Assembly: GCA_018661145.1 (NCBI GenBank)
Contig: JABJIU010000037.1
Span: 1-17,962 of the forward strand
DNA: 17,962 bases
Direction: 5' to 3'
From: Pseudomonadota bacterium
GTDB taxonomy: Bacteria; Pseudomonadota; Gammaproteobacteria; Arenicellales; UBA868
A program made the position numbers and the translations under genes. How positions within the stretch are numbered: the stretch's first letter is position 1; each line of letters starts with the position of its first letter. Positions 6,486-13,846 of this stretch are shown here, one piece after another. The notes below the pieces were generated by a model. That model did not search any database and had not been told where the DNA came from. It saw only the letters and a list, made by a program, of their open reading frames with translations.

Positions 6486-7979
6486 TCATGTCATATCTGG
6501 AAAGAATTCTCGAATGACGAGTCTATGCATGACCTCGAAATCCTGACCCGGTGATCGATCCTGATCCAGCGGTGCAATGTGCTGCCGGACAAGATTATGA
6601 AAGTTCATCACGCCTTCTCCGTAACTCGCCCGACGCTGATCCAGCGCAACACATCCCGCCAGCGCCTCGTAAGACAGCAATGCGATACCATGCTGCACAA
6701 TTTCCAGCAGGCGTTGAATCACCGGCAGCGCCATCGACATATAGTCCTCCTGCCCTCCTGAGGTCTCGGACGTCATCAGCGAAAGTGGTTGCGCGGCCAT
6801 GCGGACACGGGCAACAAGATCAATGCAGGCTTTATGGGCTACCACCATGCCGGCATCCAATCCCGGGCGGGGTGCAAGCTGGGGGTTGAGACCAGTCTGA
6901 TCTTCATCCATCATCCGGTGGAGACGGCGCTCACTGAGGCACCCCACGTGGGCCGTGGATATTGCAAGATATTCGATCAGGTTAACCAGATGCTGGTTGT
7001 GAAAACTGCCCACCGAAAGCAACCTGGCTTGCCCTTCGCCATCATCCTCCACCAGCATGGGGTTCCCTGAAAAGGTCATGATCGTCTGCTCGATGCCGGA
7101 CTTAACCTGATCCAATGCATCGGCATGGGCGCCGTGTACCTGGGGAATGATCCGCATGGAAACTGCTGCCTGCAGTTTATGCGGTGTAACGGTGCTGCCT
7201 CGCAACAATTCATTGAGGCGGTCAATCACCTTTGTAATACCCGTGCTGTTACCGCGAGCTAATACCGGGTGTATTGCGTCCTTGGGTGCACCAACTGCCT
7301 CCAGAGATACAGCTGCCACACACGTTGCGAAATCATGCAGCGCACTCACCTGCCTGTGCGCATAAATCGCGTAGGCGGGAAGTGCCGTGATCCCGTTAAT
7401 CAGCGCCAGCCCCTCTTTTGACTCGGGTGCATAAGGAGCAACACCCCGCGTGGACAAGGCAGTTGCTGCTGCAACCGGCTCCCCGTGTTTATTCAACACC
7501 CTGCCCTCCCCAATGAGGGTCTGAAAACAGTGGGCGTTGGGCGTACCATCGGCGGCGAAACCATGCCCGACTGACGGGACAAAGGGATCAAAGTCATCGT
7601 TCAACCGCGCAGTAATGTACTGACACAATTCACTGGTGACACCGTCTTGGCCGGAAAGAAAATTCACCAGGCGCAGCATCATCATCGCACGGACGACAGG
7701 CCTAGGCAGCGGATCACCGAAAGCCACTGCACGGGCAAGCAGGATATTGCGCGAAATGGCGTCACGCGCTTCAGGGGAAAGATCAGTGCCGCTCAACCTA
7801 CCGAGGCCGGTGGTCACCCCGTAACAGGGGCTACCCGCATAGATCAGTGCGTTAAATGCCTCACGTCCCTGCCGAACCTTGGCGAGCAATTCAGGTGCAA
7901 TATCCAGACGCTCCTGCTCATACGCCACGGCAACGACCGCGTCCCAGTTAAGGTCCGACAACATCCTGAGGGTGATCAT
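6486..7979 (-). CDS. MIO-less histidine ammonia-lyase homologue (ergothionase-like candidate)
   Basis: This 497-residue protein is of the aromatic amino acid lyase (HAL/PAL) superfamily and aligns along its whole length with the HutH encoded at 12289-13824. Retained elements include 'YGVTTGLG' (Tyr53), 'LINGITALPA' (Asn195), an Arg at 276, Phe326 and 'TSGGQEDYMSM' (Glu411). The Ala-Ser-Gly triad that cyclises into the MIO cofactor in 'GSVGASGDLAPLAH' is replaced: the aligned stretch reads GHGFAADGTPNAH, so Phe141-Ala142-Ala143 (codons TTC GCC GCC, 7551-7559) occupy the triad. The catalytic Tyr of HAL (Tyr280 in Pseudomonas) aligns with Val273. It therefore cannot work as an ordinary ammonia-lyase. 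Ergothionase, which eliminates trimethylamine from ergothioneine, is a MIO-free relative and the best precedent. The frame is intact, starting at ATG 7979, which overlaps the OCD-like stop as ATGA. A pseudoenzyme role remains possible. Confidence 0.85.
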   Translation of the reverse strand: MITLRMLSDLNWDAVVAVAYEQERLDIAPELLAKVRQGREAFNALIYAGSPCYGVTTGLGRLSGTDLSPEARDAISRNILLARAVAFGDPLPRPVVRAMMMLRLVNFLSGQDGVTSELCQYITARLNDDFDPFVPSVGHGFAADGTPNAHCFQTLIGEGRVLNKHGEPVAAATALSTRGVAPYAPESKEGLALINGITALPAYAIYAHRQVSALHDFATCVAAVSLEAVGAPKDAIHPVLARGNSTGITKVIDRLNELLRGSTVTPHKLQAAVSMRIIPQVHGAHADALDQVKSGIEQTIMTFSGNPMLVEDDGEGQARLLSVGSFHNQHLVNLIEYLAISTAHVGCLSERRLHRMMDEDQTGLNPQLAPRPGLDAGMVVAHKACIDLVARVRMAAQPLSLMTSETSGGQEDYMSMALPVIQRLLEIVQHGIALLSYEALAGCVALDQRRASYGEGVMNFHNLVRQHIAPLDQDRSPGQDFEVMHRLVIREFFPDMT

Positions 7980-8977
7980 GTGTAATCCAGTACCGTCCCG
8001 ATATCCAGGCGCTTGGCTTTCTCGAGCATCGCCCATCCGAGGGCGATATCGGACGTGGACAAGCCTCGATGCCAGAACAGGATTGTCTCGTCATCATTTT
8101 CACGGCCAGCCAACTCACCCGCACAAATAGAGCCGATCTCGCCGTGGATCGTGTCACGCGTTACCTTCCCTCCGTCAACGTGACGGCGCAGGCAACCGAA
8201 AGGTCCGATCAGGCATTGCTCCCAATGATCCACCACGATTTTGTCCATGACATCAGTGAAATCGTCCTCAACGGTGCTTTGGGTTCCGTAGGGAATAACC
8301 AGTGCGCCGGAGCGCACCCATTCTGTGCGGAACAAGGGCTCCGGTGCCTCCAGTCGGGAAGCCTCAATCATGACATCGGCACCTTCGAGACAACTCTGCC
8401 AGTTGTCAGTGACCACCACCGGCTTGCCGAGTTCGTCTGAAAGACGCTCGCCAAAACTATTACGGCTCTCCGACCTGCGCGAATGAATCCGGATCTCTTC
8501 GAAGTCAAACAGGTGGTCAAGCAGTTTGACGTTCCAATAGGAACTGCCCCGGGCGCCGATATGGCCCAACACTTTAGGCTTCGACGGCGCGAGATACTTG
8601 GCACCTACTGCCGTCATGGCGCCTGTGCGCATATCCGTGATCGCGGTTGCATCTATCACTGCACGAGGCACGCCGGTCCGGGCATCCATCAGGGTCAGCA
8701 TGCCGAATTCCGACGGATAACCCAGTTTGTAGTTGTCTATGAAGTCTCCAACGACCTTTATGCCTGCAATGCCAATGGGTGCGATATATCCACGCAGTAC
8801 ATTGAAGTGACCCCGGAAAGCGGGATCAGGTCGCAGATGCATTCTGGGCTCAATGACCGTCTCTCCTCGGCCTTGTGCCGAAAGAGAATCTTCCTGAGCG
8901 GTGATAATTTCCTCTGCGCTCATATCGAGCGCCTCGACGTCACGGGCATTCAGGTAGTGCAGCGTCAGATGCTCCAT
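7976..8977 (-). CDS. Ornithine cyclodeaminase / mu-crystallin family protein
   Basis: This 333-residue NAD(P)-dependent protein is of OCD/mu-crystallin length. The family includes ornithine cyclodeaminase, alanine dehydrogenase, ketimine reductases and N-alkyl amino acid enzymes. Substrate-side residues are present: Lys74 in 'GIKVVGDF' and Arg117 in 'TDMRTGAM'. The Rossmann region 'LGHIGARGSS' (137-146) differs from the usual GxGxQA. Where true cyclodeaminases have 'GADxPGK' with the catalytic Asp (Asp228 in Pseudomonas), this protein has 'YGTQSTVED' (230-238), so the Asp is replaced by Gln. That argues against ornithine cyclodeamination and for a different imine/amine redox reaction, or a non-catalytic role. 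The ATG at 8977 follows AGGAG at ideal spacing. The stop overlaps the MIO-less lyase start by 4 bases, which indicates coupled expression and probably consecutive steps. The substrate is unknown. Confidence 0.87.
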   Translation of the reverse strand: MEHLTLHYLNARDVEALDMSAEEIITAQEDSLSAQGRGETVIEPRMHLRPDPAFRGHFNVLRGYIAPIGIAGIKVVGDFIDNYKLGYPSEFGMLTLMDARTGVPRAVIDATAITDMRTGAMTAVGAKYLAPSKPKVLGHIGARGSSYWNVKLLDHLFDFEEIRIHSRRSESRNSFGERLSDELGKPVVVTDNWQSCLEGADVMIEASRLEAPEPLFRTEWVRSGALVIPYGTQSTVEDDFTDVMDKIVVDHWEQCLIGPFGCLRRHVDGGKVTRDTIHGEIGSICAGELAGRENDDETILFWHRGLSTSDIALGWAMLEKAKRLDIGTVLDYT

Positions 8978-9015
8978 AGGGTCTCCTGAATCAAACTAAA
9001 GAGTGGCTCTCGCAA

Positions 9016-9843
9016 CTATTCCACTTTCTGGGGTCGTGGGAAGAGTACGGGGAACTGGTCTCCTTCGAACGGCGCGCCATCTTCGTAGTTCAGGCCAGGG
9101 AAAAAAGGTGAAGTCTTGCCGGGTCGGGCGACAAACCGGGCATCATCGCCAACCCACCGGATCGAGGTCACCCGTCGGCGCTGACTTGAAGGATTTGCCG
9201 CGGCACCGTGCAGTGTTCGGAAGTTAAATGCAATCGCGTCACCGGGCTCCGTTGACCAACTCCGGATATCCAGATTTTGACGGTCAGCCTCAACATCGGG
9301 AACGGTACCGGATTCATCCGCCGAGTACAGATCCGTGCCATCAAAGCGTGTGGGCTTGAAATCGATTCCCCATCTATGGGAACCCGCCACGTACTCAACG
9401 GTGCGCTCGCGAGGCACCGCATCCACCGGCACCCAGAAACTTACCGACTGGATACCATCAACAATGTAATAAGGCTGGTCGTGGTGCCAGGGTGTCTTCA
9501 CGGCGGTGCCGGGCTCTTTCACGAGGACGTGATCGTGAAAAACCCGTGCAGTAGCGGAACGCATCAACTGTGCCGCGACCTCTGCCATCGGTGAGTCCAC
9601 CACCAGGGCGCGATAGCCCGTAAAATCAGCCCAGACGCAGTAATCCTGGAAAAATTCGCAGCCGTCGCCTTCTTCAGGTCGATAGGTGCGCTCCCGCCAA
9701 CTCGGTCTGCACTTGTTCTCCTCAATAGCCTCGCGGATGCCGTCTACCCAGGGAGTGAAGATATCTCGAAGCACTACGACTCCTTCCTTGTTGAAGGCTT
9801 CGATCACGTCGTCAGACAGGCGATTGGACTTTGTCTTTTCCAT
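9016..9843 (-). CDS. PhyH-family Fe(II)/2-oxoglutarate dioxygenase
   Basis: This 275-residue protein is a phytanoyl-CoA dioxygenase-like, non-haem iron oxygenase that would hydroxylate or oxidatively demethylate a small substrate at the cost of 2-oxoglutarate. The iron ligands are visible as 'PWHHDQPYY' (HxD, residues 120-122) and distal His212 in 'RTLHGAAANPS', followed by arginines (222-224) placed to bind 2-oxoglutarate. Supporting family motifs are 'VSFWVPVDAV' and 'YVAGSHRWG'. It is therefore expected to be active. ATG 9843 was chosen, 17 bases after the TauD-type gene. The frame also reaches a GTG at 9882, but that overlaps the upstream gene and adds no conserved residues. The ribosome site is poor, so translation may depend on coupling. 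The OCD-like gene follows 38 bases downstream. A second PhyH-like gene starts at 251. Confidence 0.92.
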   Translation of the reverse strand: MEKTKSNRLSDDVIEAFNKEGVVVLRDIFTPWVDGIREAIEENKCRPSWRERTYRPEEGDGCEFFQDYCVWADFTGYRALVVDSPMAEVAAQLMRSATARVFHDHVLVKEPGTAVKTPWHHDQPYYIVDGIQSVSFWVPVDAVPRERTVEYVAGSHRWGIDFKPTRFDGTDLYSADESGTVPDVEADRQNLDIRSWSTEPGDAIAFNFRTLHGAAANPSSQRRRVTSIRWVGDDARFVARPGKTSPFFPGLNYEDGAPFEGDQFPVLFPRPQKVE

Positions 9844-9860
9844 CAGAGAGTCGCGAATAC

Positions 9861-10730
9861 TTAATTCTCCATTGCGGCACACCGGTACAGCAGTCGGCGG
9901 TGCCCCGAGAAATCGTTAATCGGATAATGCAGCGTAAACCGGTTATCCCACATGACCAACTGGCCTTCGGTCCAGGATATCCGTGCGGTAAATTCACAAC
10001 GCGTCATGTGTTCATCCAGAAACTTGAGTAGGGGCTCACTTTCCTTCGGCGTCATACCGACGAACCGTGTCACAAACATTCGGTTGAGATAAAGGCCCTC
10101 TTCGCCCGTCTCGGGATGGCGTCGCACAACTGGATGCACCGCTGTCTCGGTTGGGTGATCTGGTGCATCAGGCCCAGAATAACTGTGCACCGCTTCGAGC
10201 TTTCGCAGCATTTTCTGCATACCGGAACTCAGTGCAGCAAATGCGGCAACCGTGCTGGCAAAGAGAGTGTCACCCCCCACCGGCGGCAGCTGCTTGGCAT
10301 GCAGGGCAGACAGGTATCCCGCAGGCTTTCGAAACGTAACGTCGGCGTGCCAGCAGACGCCGCCAAACAGTTTTTCGCCATCAGGTTCCTTGAGCATCTG
10401 TAGAACCTCCAGCACACCCTCTACCGGAATAACACCCTCATCCGCATGGTGCACAAACAACGGGCCAAACTGGCGAACGAAGTCCCGCAACTCCTGAGCT
10501 GAGGCCGTTTGGGGCTGGAACACAAGGACCAGATATCGATCAAACGCTTCTTTGATCGTCCGAATTGATTGTGGGTTCTGCCCGCCTAATCCGACCGTCC
10601 AGGGCAAGTTCTCAATAAATGCCCCAAAAACTGGGGTGATCGGTCTTATGCGAATACCATCGTCTGCCTCGTAGCAGTCCGAGGGCAAAGGCTCAGTGAG
10701 CGGTCTTATTGTCTGAGAAACCGGTGTCAT
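9861..10730 (-). CDS. TauD/TfdA-family Fe(II)/2-oxoglutarate dioxygenase
   Basis: This is a 289-residue dioxygenase of the taurine dioxygenase superfamily. The iron triad is present: 'CWHADVTFR' gives His128 and Asp130, and 'WDNRFTLHYP' gives His268. Arg278/Arg279 lie in the usual position for 2-oxoglutarate. Other family motifs are 'QLPPVGGDTLFAS' (147-159), 'HPVVRRHPETGEEGLYLN' (199-216) and 'MTPKESEPLL'. The family hydroxylates C-H bonds next to sulfonate, ether or amino groups, and includes betaine hydroxylases, so oxidative N- or C-S cleavage is conceivable. It is first in the seven-gene hutI operon. ATG 10730, preceded by AGAAG, was preferred; two ATGs at 10781/10778 in the same frame would add 17 residues but run through a 17-bp dyad. 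A sigma70-like promoter lies at 10817-10844. Substrate not identifiable. Confidence 0.92.
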   Translation of the reverse strand: MTPVSQTIRPLTEPLPSDCYEADDGIRIRPITPVFGAFIENLPWTVGLGGQNPQSIRTIKEAFDRYLVLVFQPQTASAQELRDFVRQFGPLFVHHADEGVIPVEGVLEVLQMLKEPDGEKLFGGVCWHADVTFRKPAGYLSALHAKQLPPVGGDTLFASTVAAFAALSSGMQKMLRKLEAVHSYSGPDAPDHPTETAVHPVVRRHPETGEEGLYLNRMFVTRFVGMTPKESEPLLKFLDEHMTRCEFTARISWTEGQLVMWDNRFTLHYPINDFSGHRRLLYRCAAMEN

Positions 10731-10760
10731 ATATTCTTCTGCTATGAATACGCTGCCTGG

Positions 10761-10777
10761 TGTCTTGAGGGCAGACA
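10761..10777. promoter_or_regulatory. Candidate operator dyad TGTCT-N7-AGACA
   Basis: TGTCTTGAGGGCAGACA is a perfect 5-bp inverted repeat with a 7-base centre and contains T-N11-A. It lies in the leader of the minus-strand operon and upstream of hutF, provided the TauD-type gene starts at 10730. It does not resemble the alternating-purine HutC operator. The regulator is unknown. Confidence 0.35.
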
Positions 10778-10799
10778 TCATTTGCTTTTACAGCCCGCG

Positions 10800-10813
10800 C
10801 CGACTTAAGCCGG
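10800..10813. promoter_or_regulatory. Near-palindrome at the putative transcription start
   Basis: CCGACTTAAGCCGG is a 14-bp palindrome centred on CTTAAG with one mismatched pair. It covers the expected +1 region of the minus-strand promoter at 10817-10844, a good position for a repressor operator. Evidence is position and symmetry only. Confidence 0.3.
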
Positions 10814-10816
10814 ACC

Positions 10817-10844
10817 AGTATAGGCGTCGCCAAAAAACAATCAA
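10817..10844 (-). promoter_or_regulatory. Sigma70-type promoter for the dioxygenase-hutI operon
   Basis: On the minus strand TTGATT (10839-10844) and TATACT (10817-10822) match the -35 and -10 boxes at 4/6 and 5/6 with a 16-base spacer. Transcription would start near 10810, about 80 bases before ATG 10730. The promoter sits in the 125-bp spacer shared with hutF; no comparably good plus-strand promoter was found there, so hutF may depend on an activator. Confidence 0.5.
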
Positions 10845-10855
10845 CCAGGAAGTTC

Positions 10856-12253
10856 ATGTCTACTTTGAGTTCTCAACTGACCTCTATCCGATGTGCGACG
10901 GCATTGACCCCGTCGGGCTGGCAGCGTAACTGCGTAATCAAATTCGACCAATCAGGACGAATTGAAAGCATCCGAGAAAACGACGATTCGGCTGTCGATC
11001 TGTGTCTTGAGGGCACCGTCATCGCCGGTATTCCCAACCTGCATTCCCACGCCCATCAAAAAGTTATTACGGGGCGGGCTGAACATCGGGTCGCGGGGCA
11101 GGATGATTTCTGGGGTTGGCGCGAACTCATGTACCGCGCCAACGCCAGCCTCAATCCCGAGCAACTGCAGACCATTGCGACGTATCTGTACATCGACATG
11201 CTGCAAAAAGGATACACAGCCGTTGCAGAATTTCACTACCTGCATCATCGGCCCGACGGCGCGCCCTACGCTGACCGCAGCGAAATGTCAGCACGGCTTC
11301 TGAATGCGGCTTCCGAAGCGGGCATTGCAATCACCCTGCTCCCGGTTCTGTACTGTCGTGGCGGTTTCAATAATGAGTCTGTACAGCATGCCCAGCATCG
11401 CTTCTATAATCGATCGGATGACTACCTCTCGCTCCTTGAGGACTGTCATTCCCTATGCGGCAAAGACCCGGATCGGTCACTGGGCTTTGCGGCACATTCC
11501 CTACGGGCCGTCTCACCGTCAGATATTTCAACGACAATTGACAACGCGGGGGATATGCTCGAAGGGGCTCCGATCCATCTTCACATCGCTGAACAGATAC
11601 GCGAAGTGAACGACTGTGTGGAAATCAACGGAGCAAGACCGGTCGCCTGGCTGTACGATCAGTGTGAGGTGACCGATCGCTGGTGCCTTGTTCATGCAAC
11701 CCATGTAGACCCCGACGAGCAAATGCTGTTGGCGAAAAGCGGCGCCATCATCGGGCTTTGCCCAACGACCGAGGCAAACCTCGGCGACGGCATCTTTCCC
11801 GCGGCCACACTTATGGCAAACAATGGTTTCCTGGGCGTGGGATCGGACAGCCAGGTCTGCACTTCCCCGGCCGAGGAACTTCGACTGCTCGAGTATGGTC
11901 AACGCCTCAGCCTGCAACGGCGTACGGTGCTAGTGCCGGACGGTGTCGGCAGTAATGGCCGCGCATTAATAACTGCGGCAATCACTGGTGGCAACCGCGC
12001 TCGGGGAGAACGTGTTTCAGGACTCCAGCCCGGAGCCCGGGGTGATCTGATTGAGATTGGTTCAGATCATCCGGAGTTCTCGGGACGCACGCCCGACCAG
12101 ATTCTCGACACCTGGATTTTTTCCGGACCAGATAACCCGGTACAAAACGTGGTTGTCGGAGGGAAGCATGTTGTTCATGATGGCGTGCACCTTTTGATGG
12201 AAGATGCATCGGAGTCATACCGGAAAATGATCGATGCACTCGATCTGACCTGA
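10856..12253 (+). CDS. hutF: Formimidoylglutamate deiminase
   Basis: This 465-residue zinc amidohydrolase converts N-formimidoyl-L-glutamate to N-formyl-L-glutamate and ammonia, the fourth step of the HutF/HutG branch. Metal and catalytic residues are in place: 'NLHSHAHQ' (His63, His65), 'HLHIAEQ' (His243, Glu246), 'LVHATH' (His280) and 'GVGSDSQV' (Asp331). 'FAAHSLRAVS' (211-220), which helps bind substrate, is intact. Length matches the family. AGGA lies 5 bases before the ATG. It is first in a plus-strand operon hutF-hutH-deformylase-hutU, divergent from the hutI operon, and supplies the enzyme that acts directly after HutI, so both operons must be expressed for histidine use. The product, formylglutamate, would normally go to HutG, which is not in this window. 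Confidence 0.95.
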   Translation: MSTLSSQLTSIRCATALTPSGWQRNCVIKFDQSGRIESIRENDDSAVDLCLEGTVIAGIPNLHSHAHQKVITGRAEHRVAGQDDFWGWRELMYRANASLNPEQLQTIATYLYIDMLQKGYTAVAEFHYLHHRPDGAPYADRSEMSARLLNAASEAGIAITLLPVLYCRGGFNNESVQHAQHRFYNRSDDYLSLLEDCHSLCGKDPDRSLGFAAHSLRAVSPSDISTTIDNAGDMLEGAPIHLHIAEQIREVNDCVEINGARPVAWLYDQCEVTDRWCLVHATHVDPDEQMLLAKSGAIIGLCPTTEANLGDGIFPAATLMANNGFLGVGSDSQVCTSPAEELRLLEYGQRLSLQRRTVLVPDGVGSNGRALITAAITGGNRARGERVSGLQPGARGDLIEIGSDHPEFSGRTPDQILDTWIFSGPDNPVQNVVVGGKHVVHDGVHLLMEDASESYRKMIDALDLT

Positions 12254-12288
12254 CTGTCGCACCTCACAAAACAAAACAAGGAAAGACT

Positions 12289-13824
12289 GTGCAAACATTA
12301 AATTTGATTCCAGGTCATCTGACCCAGGATCAACTTCGGCAAATCAGGTCAGAAGCCGTTCGTGTGTCGCTTCCGGAAGACGTGTGGCAACAGGTGCGCG
12401 AAAGTCATGAGTCTCTCAAGGCTGTCGTACAGCGCGGTGCACCCGCCTATGGCATTAACACAGGCTTCGGCAAGCTCGCGAAAACCCAAGTAGATATCGC
12501 TGACCTCTCTACACTGCAACACAACCTCATCCGCTCCCACGCTGCAGGCGTTGGCGAACCGCTTGCGCCCCAAATCGTGCGACTGGCGATGATCCTGAAA
12601 CTCTTAAGTTTGGCGCGGGGATATTCAGGTGTTCGTCCACAGGTGATCGAATACTTTATTTCGATGCTGTCTGAGAATATCTTGCCCGTGATTCCGGAAA
12701 AGGGATCGGTCGGCGCCTCGGGAGATCTGGCGCCCCTCGCGCACCTGTCCCTCCCGTTGATCGGCGAAGGAGAAGTCTTCTTCAAGGGTGACTGCCTTCC
12801 AGCAGCACAAGCCCTGCAGTCGGCCGGATTAAGTCCACTCACTCTGGAAGCCAAGGAAGGGCTTGCCTTGTTGAACGGCACACAGATCTCCGCGGCCCTC
12901 GCGATTGAAGGGCTGTTCGCAGCCGAACAAAACCTTGCCAGCGCGATTGTCATCGGTGCCGTTGCTGTGGATGCCGCGCTCGGCAGTTATGTGCCCTTTG
13001 ATGCCCGTATTCACGAGGCCCGGGGACAGTCTGGACAGGTACGGGTTGCCGGACTATATCGGGGGCTGCTGGACAACAGCGAACTCAATCGGTCGCATGC
13101 AGACTGCGACCGGGTTCAGGACCCCTACTGCCTTCGCTGTCAGCCGCAGATTCTTGGCGCGTGTCTCGACCAGTTGGATCATGGCGCGCAGATTTTGCTG
13201 CGCGAGGCAAATGCAGTCTCCGATAACCCCCTGCTGTGCCCAGACACCGGCGAGGTCCTTTCGGGCGGAAACTTTCACGCTGAGCCGGTGGCGATGGTCG
13301 CTGATAACATTGCGCTTGCCATCGCCGAGACCGGTAGCCTGTCCGAACGGCGTGTTGCGATGTTGATCGACTCAAGTATCAGCGAACTGCCGCCGTTTCT
13401 TACCCGCAACGCGGGGCTGGAGTCAGGTTTCATGGTGGCACATGTGACCGCGGCGGCACTCGCGTCGGAAAACAAGAGCCTCGCCCATCCAGCCAGCGTT
13501 GACAGTCTACCGACATCGGCAAACCAGGAGGATCATGTCAGTATGGCAACCTTCGCCGCGCGCCGGCTCCAGACCATGAATGAAAACACCCGACAGATTC
13601 TGGCCGTCGAGTATCTTGCCGCGTCTCAGGGAATTTCTCTGCGCCGGCCCCTAACCTCTTCAACCAGCGTTGAGTCTGCACTGCAGCACCTTCGGGATTA
13701 TGTACCGGAGTACATGGAAGACCGGGTGTTCTATCCCGATATCGAAAAGGCCGCATTACTCATCCATCAAGGCCGGCTTGCTGAACTGCTACCAATGCCG
13801 CCGCTCGACACCGTGCTGGATTAA
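12289..13824 (+). CDS. hutH: Histidine ammonia-lyase, canonical MIO enzyme
   Basis: This 511-residue cytosolic homotetrameric-type lyase converts L-histidine to trans-urocanate and ammonia. The MIO-forming triad is intact as Ala143-Ser144-Gly145 within 'GSVGASGDLAPLAH'. Catalytic residues are also present: Tyr54 in 'YGINTGFG', the Asn of 'LLNGTQ', the Tyr and Arg of 'QDPYCLRCQPQ', 'SGGNFHAEP' and 'TSANQEDHVSM'. The start is GTG at 12289 with AGGA 6 bases before it, 35 bases after hutF. It is the true HAL of the locus and serves as an internal reference that shows how the homologue at 6486-7979 has diverged. A 22-base gap leads to the deformylase paralogue. Confidence 0.97.
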   Translation: MQTLNLIPGHLTQDQLRQIRSEAVRVSLPEDVWQQVRESHESLKAVVQRGAPAYGINTGFGKLAKTQVDIADLSTLQHNLIRSHAAGVGEPLAPQIVRLAMILKLLSLARGYSGVRPQVIEYFISMLSENILPVIPEKGSVGASGDLAPLAHLSLPLIGEGEVFFKGDCLPAAQALQSAGLSPLTLEAKEGLALLNGTQISAALAIEGLFAAEQNLASAIVIGAVAVDAALGSYVPFDARIHEARGQSGQVRVAGLYRGLLDNSELNRSHADCDRVQDPYCLRCQPQILGACLDQLDHGAQILLREANAVSDNPLLCPDTGEVLSGGNFHAEPVAMVADNIALAIAETGSLSERRVAMLIDSSISELPPFLTRNAGLESGFMVAHVTAAALASENKSLAHPASVDSLPTSANQEDHVSMATFAARRLQTMNENTRQILAVEYLAASQGISLRRPLTSSTSVESALQHLRDYVPEYMEDRVFYPDIEKAALLIHQGRLAELLPMPPLDTVLD

Positions 13825-13846
13825 TGTCATCGAAGCAGGGAACCTT

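Noticed and set aside
7551..7559. Loss of the MIO triad explained as a frameshift or sequencing error
   Set aside because: The reading frame and the conserved flanks (Gly before, Asp after, then PNAH and LIGEG) are intact. A second catalytic residue (the HAL Tyr280 position) is changed independently far downstream.
6486..7979. Annotating this gene as a second hutH
   Set aside because: It lacks Ala-Ser-Gly and the second catalytic Tyr, so ordinary histidine ammonia-lyase activity is not expected.
9861..10730. Calling the TauD-type gene a taurine dioxygenase
   Set aside because: Only the fold and iron ligands are supported. There is no sulfonate transporter or other sulfur-starvation gene nearby, so a specific substrate was not assigned.
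3980..10730. A complete known ergothioneine degradation pathway
   Set aside because: No thiohydantoin desulfurase or hydantoinase/carbamoylase-type hydrolases were found, and the HutU looks like an ordinary urocanase. Only the lyase step has a match in mechanism.
13670..13846. Longer deformylase start inside hutH
   Set aside because: These 59 codons are out-of-frame hutH sequence; ATG 13847 has its own ribosome site and matches the normal family N-terminus.
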